Origin: DASWUZ01 sp036401375
Lineage (GTDB): Bacteria; Acidobacteriota; Terriglobia; Terriglobales; Acidobacteriaceae
Direction of reading: 5' to 3'
Length of the DNA stretch: 64,000 bases
Assembly: GCA_036401375.1 (NCBI GenBank)
Contig: DASWVB010000030.1
Location: 7,969-71,968, forward strand
A program made the translations under genes and the position numbers. The first letter of the stretch is position 1. Every line of letters begins with the position of its first letter. The notes beneath the pieces were generated by a model. That model was not told the DNA's origin. It worked only from the letters and a program-made list of their open reading frames with translations, and did no database searches. Below are positions 56,222-63,997 of the stretch, in pieces.

Positions 56222-56741
56222 CTACTGAACCCAAACCTCCCGCCCAGACAAACCTTCACTGCGAGCGAGGACTTCCACCTCTGGCGAGCAGTAGGAGACG
56301 AAATCGATAAGGTGGTTGAGACAGATGAGTTTGTAGTGAAGAACCTCGTGGATATGACCACCTGTATCGCGCATTATATGTGGTCGAGAAAGTGTGACTT
56401 TGTGTAAACCCGCAGAATCCTGCCTGTGAAGACTTCGTCGGTATATAGCCGCTCACAGCGTTTGACCCAACGAGTTCCTCGGTCACTAAATACGCCAGAT
56501 AGTGCTTCCACGAGAGCTCGAAGGTCTTGCATCCTTCAACTGATTCTATTGGGTGTGCTCCTGCCAGCAGATTTGCTAGCTCCGGTCGGTCGCTAACCAC
56601 AACCGTCGCTTCATTAACGACGGCTTAGTCCACGACGATCTTCAAGGAGTTGATCGCGCGCTTGTCTGGTTCCGAGATTTCGCGTAGGTTCACGTATCTG
56701 ACGGAGTTCAATTGCGCGCTTGCTTCCGACATGTCGCCCAT
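56222..56741 (-). pseudogene. decayed gene of an unknown soluble protein
   Basis: Read on the minus strand, the frame from the ATG at 56741 (AGGAAG upstream) is broken by TAA at 56627-56625 and continues in the same frame (AVVNEATVVVSDRPELANLL, ESVEGCKTFELSWKHYLAYLV). It then needs one frame change near 56455 to give ERLYTDEVFTGRILRVYTKS and a second near 56377 to give DTGGHIHEVLHYKLICLNHLIDF, ending at TAG 56224-56222. The three pieces read as one continuous protein of about 170 residues. An in-frame stop plus two frameshifts means a dead gene. Family not recognised; the DNA is more AT-rich than its neighbours. Confidence 0.78.
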
Positions 56742-56762
56742 ATCTTAGCTTCCTAATGGCGG

Positions 56763-56875
56763 TTACGCCTCGATCGTCGCGGCCTGGAAATACTGCTGCG
56801 GATGCTTGGCGGGTACTGAAGAGGTCTGCACAGTCAGAGAGCCTGCATCCGTGGTGAGATGGGCGAAGGCTCCTG
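56763..56875 (-). pseudogene. possible truncated 3' end of a gene upstream of the decayed gene
   Basis: The stretch directly after the brnA stop, on the same strand, reads HLTTDAGSLTVQTSSVPAK and then HPQQYFQAATIEA followed by a stop at 56765-56763, 22 nt before the decayed gene's start. The codons look coding-like, but the part upstream is occupied by brnA in another frame. It could be the last 35-40 codons of a gene cut by insertion of brnTA. This is a weak call. Confidence 0.3.
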
Positions 56876-57157
56876 TTACGCTCTGCGCTTGTGAGCGTCT
56901 ACGTATGCTCTTAGGACCGCGTTCATGCGGGTCAGATGTCCTTTTCCACTCGACCTGAACCACTCCACAACGTCACTGTCGAGGCGAAGATGGACGGAAG
57001 TTTTACCCGCCGGCATCACCGCACGGGCACTCGCCCAGAAGTCCGCGCCGAGGGACTCGGCTTCGGGCGCATGTGGGCTGGTTTTGTCGTCGCCACGCTC
57101 CCGCATGGCTTTGATCTGGCTAAGGGAGTGTCGCACGATGGTAGATTTCTCTTTCAT
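56876..57157 (-). CDS. brnA: BrnA-family antitoxin
   Basis: 93 residues from the ATG at 57157; the frame is open upstream to 57256, but that part lies inside brnT and does not fit. The N-terminus binds the toxin; the C-terminal region has PAGKTSVHLRLDSDVVEWFRSSGKGHLTRMNAVLRAYVDA, the ribbon-helix-helix DNA-binding part of BrnA. BrnA neutralises BrnT and represses the operon. Its start lies 38 nt inside brnT, so the pair is translationally coupled. The call rests on this fold plus pairing with brnT. Confidence 0.92.
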   Translation of the reverse strand: MKEKSTIVRHSLSQIKAMRERGDDKTSPHAPEAESLGADFWASARAVMPAGKTSVHLRLDSDVVEWFRSSGKGHLTRMNAVLRAYVDAHKRRA

Positions 57158-57404
57158 CTCTGCTCGCTTTCTGAGCGCTGAGAATGCGAATGAGTCTCTC
57201 GCCGCGCCAGGTGAACACGACCCGATACACCGCTGTATCGACCCTGCCGAGGGCAATAAAGCGAATCTCTCCGCACTCTTCGCGGTCGTCCACCCGCTCC
57301 AGGAGTTCGTTGGTAAAAACTTCGGCAGCAGTCAAGAACGAGACCTGGTGTTTTGCGAGGTTGGTTCTGGCTCTCTCTTCGTCCCACTCGAATCCCAGTT
57401 CCAA
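57120..57404 (-). CDS. brnT: BrnT-family ribonuclease toxin
   Basis: 94 residues from the TTG at 57404. The sequence follows the BrnT pattern throughout: FEWDEERARTNLAKHQVSFLTAAEVF, then GEIRFIALGRVDTAVYRVVFTWRGERLIRILSAQKASRDEREIYH. BrnT is a RelE-like fold ribonuclease whose activity stops translation. The gene precedes brnA, the usual order for this system. The start lacks a strong Shine-Dalgarno; an ATG at 57411 in another frame is not usable. Confidence 0.93.
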   Translation of the reverse strand: MELGFEWDEERARTNLAKHQVSFLTAAEVFTNELLERVDDREECGEIRFIALGRVDTAVYRVVFTWRGERLIRILSAQKASRDEREIYHRATLP

Positions 57405-57422
57405 GCATCACCCAACCTGAGA

Positions 57423-57440
57423 ATAATACACAAATGTGTA
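57423..57440 (-). promoter_or_regulatory. brnTA promoter with operator-like palindrome
   Basis: A perfect 6-2-6 inverted repeat, TACACA-TT-TGTGTA on the minus strand (57440-57427), lies immediately upstream of and overlapping a TATTAT -10 box (57428-57423), 19 nt before the brnT start. The position fits autorepression by the BrnA-BrnT complex. Confidence 0.7.
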
Positions 57441-57481
57441 CATGAAGGGCGCACGGAGGTGTTTTACCCGAACCTCGGTGC

Positions 57482-58447
57482 TCACGCTTTTGGTTTGGCG
57501 CGCCATCGGGCTACTAGATCTTGCGCGGCCTCTGGCCAGGTTGGGAAGGTGAATTGGAAGTTGGCAGCGGAGAGGCGGCCCGGGATGACCTGCCGGCTCT
57601 TGAGGACCAGTTCTGATTCGGTGCGCAGAAGGAACGTGCCAACTTCGAGCATCCATCCTGTGGTGGGCAGGCCGACCGGAATCCCCCATGCGCGGCGAAG
57701 GATGCGCAGGAAGTCGCGATTTGGTAGAGGATGGGGTGAGGCGAGGTTGACGGGCCCCGTAAACTCCTGCCGCTCGATCAGGAACTCAATCGCGCGGATG
57801 AAGTCGACCTCATGTATCCAGGAGACGAACTGCGTTCCCGGCAGGTTTGTACCGCCGAGGCCGTGTCGTACGAGACCAAGGAAGACGTCGAAGACTCCGC
57901 CCTTATCTGGACTGAACGTCATCGCGCTGCGGAGCGCGACCTTGCGAACACCGGGAATGGCGACAGAAAAGAAAGCCTCCTCCCAGGCCTTCGCTACCTC
58001 AATCGAGAAGTTCCACGTATCGGGAGCACCGGGTTCGTTCCCTCCCAGTTCGCCGGTCGCTTCGTCCATCGGACGGTCGAGGGCGTGACGGTAGATCGTA
58101 GCCGTACTGGCATTGAGCCAGATTGTCGGCGGCCTCTTCAACAAGGCAATCGCTTCGTTGAGAGCCTGCGTTGAGTGGACGCGGGAGTCGACAATCGCGC
58201 GGCGATTCGCTGGAGTGTAGCGGCAGTTCACGCTTCTGCCGGCGAGATTGATGCAGACGTCGCATCCCTCGAGCTCCTCGACCCAGGGGCCGCGTGCGGC
58301 GCCATCCCATGAGATGACCCGCCAAGGAACACTGCCCGTGTCTGGGGGCCTGCGGCTGAGGACTGCCACCGCTTGTCCAAGTGCGTGGAAGTGTCGCGCC
58401 AGCAGGTGGCCGACCTGGCCTGTGCCTCCCGGGATCACGACCTTCAT
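57482..58447 (-). CDS. TIGR01777 family NAD(P)-dependent epimerase-like protein
   Basis: 321 residues, ATG at 58447. It is an extended SDR: MKVVIPGGTGQVGHLLARHF at the N-terminus, the nucleotide motif GGTGQVG at about residues 7-13, and INLAGRSVNCRYTPANRRAIVDSRV, the hallmark of the TIGR01777/SDR39U1 group. The C-terminal region (DFLRILRRAWGIPVGLPTTGWMLEVGTFLLRTESEL) is the DUF1731-type domain. The family may modify nucleotide sugars or act in cell division; the reaction is unknown. The SRPBCC gene upstream overlaps it by 4 nt (ATGA), so the two form an operon. Confidence 0.92.
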   Translation of the reverse strand: MKVVIPGGTGQVGHLLARHFHALGQAVAVLSRRPPDTGSVPWRVISWDGAARGPWVEELEGCDVCINLAGRSVNCRYTPANRRAIVDSRVHSTQALNEAIALLKRPPTIWLNASTATIYRHALDRPMDEATGELGGNEPGAPDTWNFSIEVAKAWEEAFFSVAIPGVRKVALRSAMTFSPDKGGVFDVFLGLVRHGLGGTNLPGTQFVSWIHEVDFIRAIEFLIERQEFTGPVNLASPHPLPNRDFLRILRRAWGIPVGLPTTGWMLEVGTFLLRTESELVLKSRQVIPGRLSAANFQFTFPTWPEAAQDLVARWRAKPKA

Positions 58448-58959
58448 GGCCCGGTCTCCGCCTCGTACTCAGGAGAAGGCGGCAGGTATCGCCGCCATTC
58501 CGATGATTCCGCAACCCGTTTGATCACGCTGTTCCGCTCGCGAAGAAGGGCGAGCATGTAGCGCCGCAAAAACAGCGCCTCGGCCACCCGACCAAGCAGC
58601 GGAAGGGGAGCGGCCACCGAGAAGATGTCCCTCATCTCGGTCGCACCGGAGGCAAGACTCCGAAAGAAGTGGTCGGCCCTCATCGAACGAAAGATACCCT
58701 TGACCATCACCACTTGAAAGTAGGACGGAGACTCGAGTGCGGTAGTCCTGCTGGTGAGGCTCTGCCACACACCGAAGTGCCTGGCGCGCCACGTGACTTG
58801 CTCTGAGAGGCCAACCAGACCCGACGTCTTCCCACCAACAGCAAGTGCCTGCTCCCCGGAGTGGATGTTCGAGAGTAGATGGACCTCCACGCTGCGACTC
58901 AGGTCGAAGCAGCGTCGAATTGGAGCGGCGATGACGGTTGTCTCTTCCAGCCTGATCAT
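58444..58959 (-). CDS. SRPBCC-family ligand-binding protein
   Basis: 171 residues from the ATG at 58959; a longer frame opens at 59007. START-like beginning IRLEETTVIAAPIRRCFDLSRSVEVHL; conserved GEQALAVGGKTSGLVGLSEQVTWRARHFG strand pair; C-terminal helix LRRYMLALLRERNSVIKRVAE. The SRPBCC fold binds hydrophobic ligands. Its stop overlaps the epimerase start by 4 nt. Such SRPBCC proteins commonly pair with TIGR01777 epimerases, so a shared pathway is likely. Confidence 0.85.
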   Translation of the reverse strand: MIRLEETTVIAAPIRRCFDLSRSVEVHLLSNIHSGEQALAVGGKTSGLVGLSEQVTWRARHFGVWQSLTSRTTALESPSYFQVVMVKGIFRSMRADHFFRSLASGATEMRDIFSVAAPLPLLGRVAEALFLRRYMLALLRERNSVIKRVAESSEWRRYLPPSPEYEAETGP

Positions 58960-59041
58960 GAGGGCTTCCGGCCTGAGGTTCGAAGGCGGCGCTCGCTTTG
59001 TGCCCAAAGGCTTTTACTCGGCAGAGGGAATCCTACAGATG

Positions 59042-61030
59042 CTAGGTGGCGGTGGACTGCTCTTCGAGCTGCAGCATCAGCTCTTCCCACTCGGAGGTCA
59101 GGGCGGCGTGTTTTTTACGCAGCGCATCGAGCGACGCGACAACGCGCTGCGTCTCTGCCGGGTTGATGAAGTTTCCCAGCGACGATTCGGCCTTTAGGAT
59201 CGAGGCCTCGACCCGGGGCAGCTCTTCTTCGACGGCCGCGTAGCGATCCTGCATCTGGCGGAGCTTGATCGGATTGACTCGCTTCACGTTCGAGGCTGCA
59301 TTTCCGGCGCCGTTCCCCATCCCGTTGGGGGCCGTTCCGTTGGCAGTGGCGTTATGTGTCACAGACACGGGCACAGATTCGGCAGTCGTCGCCGCGATCA
59401 TGCCGCCGGCTGAGCCCGGAACCGGAATGCCCTGCTTGCGGTAGAGGTAATCTTCGTAGTTGCCGGGGTAGACGTGCACGTGTCCGCCCTCGACCTCGAG
59501 CACGCGGGTCGCGATGCGGTCGATGAAGTAGCGATCGTGGGAGACGAAGATCACCGTGCCGCTGAAGGAGTTGACCGCCTCGAGCAGCACGTCTTTGGCG
59601 CGTAGGTCGAGATGGTTGGTGGGCTCGTCGAGCAGCAGGAAGTTGGCGGGGCTCACGAGAATACGCGCCAGGGCGTAGCGGTTGCGCTCGCCGCCCGACA
59701 GCACGCCGAGTGTCTTGAATGCATCGTCGCCGGAGAAGAGGAAGCAGCCGAGCAGGGAGCGCAGCTCCGTCTGCGAGACGCGCGGGGCCGTGTTGCTGAT
59801 GTCGTCGAGCATGCGCGCCGACGGGTCGAGGACTTTATATTGGTCCTGCGCGAAGTACTCGGCGAGCACGTTGTGGCCGAGCTTGAGGGTGCCGGTGGTC
59901 GGCGTCTCCTGCCCTGAGAGCATGCGGATCAGGGTCGACTTACCCGCGCCGTTCGCGCCGACGAGTGCGATGCGGTCGCCGCGATCGATGGTGAAGTTCA
60001 CATTGCTGAGCACCTGTTTAGGCCCGTAGCTCTTGCCGAGGTTTGAGACCTCAACCACGGTGCGGCCCGAGGGAGGCGGCTGGGGGAAGGTGAAGTGGAT
60101 CGCCTTCTCTTCCTCGGGTATCTCGATGCGGACGATCTTTTCGAGCTCCTTGATGCGGCTCTGCACCTGCTTCGCCTTGGTGGCCTGCGCGCGAAAGCGG
60201 TTGATGAAGGTCTCGAGATGTTCGATCTGGTCGCGCTGGTTTTTATACGCAGACTCAAGCTGCGCGCGCCGCTCCGCCTTCTGCGTCAGGTACTTCTCGT
60301 AGTTGCCGTGGTAGACGTGCATGCCCTTATTCCAGATCTCGACGATCTTGTTGACGGTCACGTCGAGGAAGTAGCGGTCATGCGAGATCAGCACAAAGCC
60401 GTTGGGATAGTTGCGCAGGTAATTTTCGAGCCAGTCGCGCGTTTCAAGGTCAAGATGGTTGGTGGGCTCGTCGAGCAGCAGCAGGTCGGGCTTTTGGAGC
60501 AGCAGCTTCGCGAGCGCGATGCGCATCTGCCAGCCGCCCGAGAACTCCTCGGTCCGGCGCAGCCAGTCTTCCTTGCTGAACCCCAGTCCGCCGAGGACGA
60601 TGCCGACCTGGGCGTCGAGCGCGTAGCCGTCATGGGCGCGAAAGTGGGAGTCGATGTCGGAGAAGCGGTCGGCGGCGACCTTGTATTCAGGGCTCTCGTG
60701 ATCGAGCTCGGCGAGGGTGGTGTAGAGGGCTTCGAGCTCCTGCTCCATGGCCTGCAGTTCGGCAAATACCGAGAGGCACTCGTCGAATACGGTCCGCCCG
60801 GAGAGCGAGAGCCCATCCTGCGGCAGGTAGCCGACCGTCATACCCTTGGTGCGCTGCACGGAGCCGTAATCGAGCCCCTCCATGCCGCCGAGGATCTTCA
60901 GGATGGTCGATTTGCCGGTGCCGTTCGCGCCGACGAGCGCGGTGCGCTCATTGGGCGTAATGAGCCAGTTGACGCCCTCAAAGAGGAGCTTCGTCCCATA
61001 ACGCTTCCCCGCTCCCGCCAGCTGCAGCAT
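59042..61030 (-). CDS. ABC-F family ATPase (Uup/EttA-like)
   Basis: Ribosome-acting ATPase without membrane domains. 662 residues. Two ATP-binding domains: Walker A GANGTGKS (34-41), signature EFSGGWQMRIALAK, Walker B LLLLDEPTNHLDLETR, and the second set GANGAGKST, LSGGERNRYALAR, FLLLDEPTNHLDLRAK. A charged linker between domains carries LETFINRFRAQATKAKQVQSR. The C-terminus (about 580-662) is a coiled coil, like the Uup DNA-binding extension. It may act on stalled ribosomes or DNA precision; the subfamily is uncertain. Confidence 0.93.
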   Translation of the reverse strand: MLQLAGAGKRYGTKLLFEGVNWLITPNERTALVGANGTGKSTILKILGGMEGLDYGSVQRTKGMTVGYLPQDGLSLSGRTVFDECLSVFAELQAMEQELEALYTTLAELDHESPEYKVAADRFSDIDSHFRAHDGYALDAQVGIVLGGLGFSKEDWLRRTEEFSGGWQMRIALAKLLLQKPDLLLLDEPTNHLDLETRDWLENYLRNYPNGFVLISHDRYFLDVTVNKIVEIWNKGMHVYHGNYEKYLTQKAERRAQLESAYKNQRDQIEHLETFINRFRAQATKAKQVQSRIKELEKIVRIEIPEEEKAIHFTFPQPPPSGRTVVEVSNLGKSYGPKQVLSNVNFTIDRGDRIALVGANGAGKSTLIRMLSGQETPTTGTLKLGHNVLAEYFAQDQYKVLDPSARMLDDISNTAPRVSQTELRSLLGCFLFSGDDAFKTLGVLSGGERNRYALARILVSPANFLLLDEPTNHLDLRAKDVLLEAVNSFSGTVIFVSHDRYFIDRIATRVLEVEGGHVHVYPGNYEDYLYRKQGIPVPGSAGGMIAATTAESVPVSVTHNATANGTAPNGMGNGAGNAASNVKRVNPIKLRQMQDRYAAVEEELPRVEASILKAESSLGNFINPAETQRVVASLDALRKKHAALTSEWEELMLQLEEQSTAT

Positions 61031-61083
61031 AACTACAGTTTAACTTAGAGGTGGGCGCAAGGTTTCAGGGAGTAGAGGGAGGC

Positions 61084-61977
61084 TCAAGGCTGTGGCGGCC
61101 CGGGCGAGTTGCGGGGAGCGTTCCTCTGGTGTTGGGGCACGGTCATCCGAAGGCGATCAAATTTGTTCCGCAGATGAAGTCGGAGCATCGACCAGCGGCT
61201 TGGGAACGTGGGTAGCTTCGAATAACCGGCCGGCACCTCAAACATGGTTGCTGGAACGTCTTCCTCGGTAAGGCTCAGGATACGGCTGGAAGACACGTTG
61301 ATATGGGTCTTCCACTGGCCGTCGGGTAGCTGATGGTAACTTCGCGCCGTTGATTGAGACCAGGCTGATAACCCGGTGGGCTTTTCACCTTCGTGCTCGA
61401 CAACAGTTCTGGTGGGGCGAGTCGTTGCGTAAGCAAATGCTCGTCGGATCGTATTTCTCGAGAAAGCAGGAAAGCGCTGCTCGAGGTAATCCGCATCCAG
61501 ATACCATTCGTCGGTGCTGGTCTCATCCGAATATTCGGGAGCTACATCGTCGTGCTCGTCGCGGCGAACGGTTAACCAGCGATAAGCAGGGCAGCCAAAC
61601 ATTTCCTGCTGCTCGCCAGTAGCTTTGTATGTGAGGCGGATTCTCAGTTCGTGCGATGGACCTTCACCCACCGGTTGATTCTTTAAAGTCCGATGCCCGG
61701 CTCGTTTAAACCGTTCCCTCTCTTCGGCGGTCGCCAACCACCAGATCGGTGTGACCCGATACTGCCTTGGCCCGGTCATCACCTGAACTGTCTGGCGAAG
61801 GTCGTTGCGCTGGATACAGTAGCCCGCAGCATCGGCCGACTCGACGCGGCAACGGTCTCCGGCGAAGTAGCGGGTCAGTCGACTTATCGAAGGCCGCGAT
61901 TCATCGGCGATCGATTCAGAGACTTCGCGAAGGCAGCCCTGCACGGGTTCACTTTCTCCAAGGGTGTCAATCGGCAT
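61084..61977 (-). CDS. hypothetical protein
   Basis: 297 residues from the ATG at 61977 (GAGGAG 8 nt upstream, supporting the start). No signal peptide. The middle reads GPRQYRVTPIWWLATAEERERF, followed by LTYKATGEQQEMFGCPAYRWLTVRRDEH and an Asp/Glu-rich stretch. The last third reads ILSLTEEDVPATMFEVPAGYSKLP; an ATMFEVPAGY-like end is common in exported acidobacterial proteins of unknown function. I recognise no named domain. The missing signal peptide in a protein with this C-terminus is odd. Confidence 0.6.
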   Translation of the reverse strand: MPIDTLGESEPVQGCLREVSESIADESRPSISRLTRYFAGDRCRVESADAAGYCIQRNDLRQTVQVMTGPRQYRVTPIWWLATAEERERFKRAGHRTLKNQPVGEGPSHELRIRLTYKATGEQQEMFGCPAYRWLTVRRDEHDDVAPEYSDETSTDEWYLDADYLEQRFPAFSRNTIRRAFAYATTRPTRTVVEHEGEKPTGLSAWSQSTARSYHQLPDGQWKTHINVSSSRILSLTEEDVPATMFEVPAGYSKLPTFPSRWSMLRLHLRNKFDRLRMTVPQHQRNAPRNSPGPPQP

Positions 61978-62025
61978 GTGTGAGTCTCCTCGCTGCCACG
62001 CAGACCTTTCCTGTCTCTTGAATCA

Positions 62026-63396
62026 TCAGCCCGGCCCCGAGCTGGCCTGTCTTGCAATCTTATTGAGATTTTTAGCGTTTAGGAGCGTCTTCCAGTCGGC
62101 TTCGGTCTGGTCGGCGTAGGCAGCGGCGAACTGGCCTAGAGCGGCATCGAACTTGTGGCCGTTGCCCAGGTATCCGGCCAGCACGCAGGGATCTCCGGAG
62201 CGTGAATGCCCGCGCGCCAGCAGCTCCCCGCAGACCCTTGCGTAGGCGAGCAGCCCATCGCCGGAGAGGTCGTCGACCTCGATCGAGCCCTTGTGGTCAT
62301 TCAGCTGGCGGACCAGGTAGTCGCGCCCCGCGATGTCTGTCCAGCCGAGAAACGGGTCGGACTCGAACTGCATGGCCCGCTGACCCTGGGCGACACGGCG
62401 GCCCTGGTGGCGGCCGACGCCTGTGCCCTGTCCATCGCCCTCGAGGTAGCGGGCGTAGGCGGACGCGGGCTCCTCCTTGACCTGCAGAAAGAGCGGATCG
62501 CAGGGCCCGTTTCCTTCGAAGTAGATGACGTAATCGCGCAGCCCCACACTGCCGGTGCCGACAATCTTGAAGGCCACATCGACAGGCCGGTACTGCGCCA
62601 GGAAGTACTGCCGCTCCGACTCGAGGCTCTCGCGGTACCGGTGCAGGCAGTCGAGCACATTGCGCGCCTGCGCCGCGGAGACGCGAAACAGGATCGGCTT
62701 CTCTTCGCGGAAGACCCGGGCGGGCGGGGCAGCACCTTTCGCTCCTTTAGCCTTGAGGGGAACGGTGAGCGCCTCGAGGGAATGCATTGGCGTAGCCCGC
62801 TCCGCCTTGAGCAGCACCTGCGACACCGGAGCCACGCGATCGAGGCGGTGCACCTGGTAGCGCGCTACTTCGATTACCGGCATGGCAGCGAACAACTGCA
62901 CAGATTTGCGATACTGCCGCGCAAAGGTGAGCACCGCCTGCTCGTTGGCAGAGGCCTTGGCGCCGTCTTCCCGGCCGGCGAGGACAAGGCTGGTCGCGAG
63001 CCGCTTCAGGTCCCATTCAAAGGGGCCGCGTATGGTCTCGTCAAAGTCGTTGATGTCGAAGATCAGCCGCCCATCGGGCGCGGCAAAGGCGCCCAGGTTG
63101 CGCACGTGAGCATCGCCGCACAGCTGGTTGAGGATGCCGGTGTTGGGCAGCGACGCGAGGTCGGCAGCCATGATCGGGACCGCTCCACGGAAGAAGCCGA
63201 AGGGCGAGCAGGCCATGCGCTCATACTTGGTCGGCACCAGCGAAGAGACCCGTCCGCGCATCGAGAGAGCCAGCAGCTTCGTGGGATCGTGCCTGCGGTC
63301 CCGCGGGCTCCAGGCTCCATGATCCTGACGGCGCAGCTGCCGGCGTCGCGCCTGGCCGAGAGCGCGCCTCTGCTCAGGGCTGGGGTTTGTGCTCAT
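62026..63396 (-). CDS. DUF2252 family protein
   Basis: 456 residues, ATG at 63396. DUF2252 segments are clear: RDPTKLLALSMRGRVSSLVPTKYERMACSPFGFFRGA, CGDAHVRNLGAFAAPDGRLIFDINDFDETIRGPFEWDLKRLATSL, GTGSVGLRDYVIYFEGNG and GWTDIAGRDYLVRQLNDHKGSIEVDDL. The fold resembles aminoglycoside phosphotransferase-like kinases (the DAHVRN and DINDFDE segments could be the catalytic and metal-binding loops). The function of the family is not known. Confidence 0.9.
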   Translation of the reverse strand: MSTNPSPEQRRALGQARRRQLRRQDHGAWSPRDRRHDPTKLLALSMRGRVSSLVPTKYERMACSPFGFFRGAVPIMAADLASLPNTGILNQLCGDAHVRNLGAFAAPDGRLIFDINDFDETIRGPFEWDLKRLATSLVLAGREDGAKASANEQAVLTFARQYRKSVQLFAAMPVIEVARYQVHRLDRVAPVSQVLLKAERATPMHSLEALTVPLKAKGAKGAAPPARVFREEKPILFRVSAAQARNVLDCLHRYRESLESERQYFLAQYRPVDVAFKIVGTGSVGLRDYVIYFEGNGPCDPLFLQVKEEPASAYARYLEGDGQGTGVGRHQGRRVAQGQRAMQFESDPFLGWTDIAGRDYLVRQLNDHKGSIEVDDLSGDGLLAYARVCGELLARGHSRSGDPCVLAGYLGNGHKFDAALGQFAAAYADQTEADWKTLLNAKNLNKIARQASSGPG

Positions 63397-63399
63397 TGC

Positions 63400-63806
63400 G
63401 TGACTCTACACTTCGCCTCCGATCGTCCGCAAAACGTGCAGATGGCCAATGACCTGGTTGACGAGCCTCGACTGCTGCGCAGCGTCGACCAGGCGAGCGG
63501 CTATGTGACGAGGCGGGTGCTGTGTGTGCCGCTGCGCGCGGAGGGCCGCGTGATCGGCGCCCTGTAGCTGCTCAACAAGTGTGGACCCGGGGACCTGATC
63601 GTGGTCGTCTCTGACGGGGCGGTCGAGTCGTGCGAACTTGAGGGAGAGTTCTGGGACGAGAACTGGCCCACGAGGTCGTGCGGGGACATCTTGGCCGACT
63701 CGTCAAGTCGCTGCCTGCGAGGTTGTGCCACCAGGCAGACGTGTGGGCCTCCGGAGCAGAGCAACACGACGAGATGACGGTAATGGCAGTCCAGATCGCC
63801 GTGTGA
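63400..63806 (+). pseudogene. remnant of a GAF-SpoIIE (RsbU-like) phosphatase gene
   Basis: From the ATG at 63442 the frame reads a GAF-domain end (RLLRSVDQASGYVTRRVLCV, PLRAEGRVIGAL), then TAG at 63565-63567, then LLNK in the same frame. It passes directly into GDLIVVVSDGAVESCELEGEF, a PP2C/SpoIIE phosphatase segment. Near 63660 the frame must change to give HQADVWASGAEQHDEMTVMA, the C-terminal end of that phosphatase (AEQHDDMTVM-like), stopping at 63804-63806. An in-frame stop, a frameshift and an internal deletion of the phosphatase core show decay. The upstream limit is uncertain. Confidence 0.75.
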
Positions 63807-63891
63807 CCGGCTCATCGCGCAGATGTAAAGCGTCCCGGCCGGGACGAGGGCGGCGTTTATAACCTGAGAGCGCGGACCGGGGAATGGTCAA

Positions 63892-63967
63892 TGGAGCCGA
63901 CGAGCGGACTTGAACCGCTGACCTGCCGATTACGAATCGGCTGCTCTACCAACTGAGCTACGTCGGC
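63892..63967 (-). tRNA. tRNA-Thr (anticodon CGT)
   Basis: On the minus strand the sequence folds as a standard cloverleaf: 7-bp acceptor stem GCCGACG/CGTCGGC, D-arm with GTAGCTCAGTTGGTAGAGC, anticodon stem CCGAT/ATCGG with loop TTCGTAA (anticodon CGT, reading ACG, threonine), T-arm GCGGTTCAAGTCCGC, discriminator T and an encoded CCA at 63894-63892. Confidence 0.97.
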
Positions 63968-63979
63968 CTTGCCACTGTG

Positions 63980-63997
63980 ATTGTAACGTCGCGACGT
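63980..63997 (-). promoter_or_regulatory. candidate -10 box and palindrome upstream of tRNA-Thr
   Basis: TACAAT on the minus strand (63985-63980) lies 12 nt upstream of the tRNA 5' end, a suitable -10 position. The perfect 12-bp palindrome ACGTCGCGACGT (63986-63997) sits just upstream. The -35 region would fall outside the window. Confidence 0.5.

Noticed and set aside
62206..63567. Long plus-strand frame through the DUF2252 gene
   Set aside because: It is antisense to DUF2252 with no recognisable protein; only its last part coincides with the GAF remnant.
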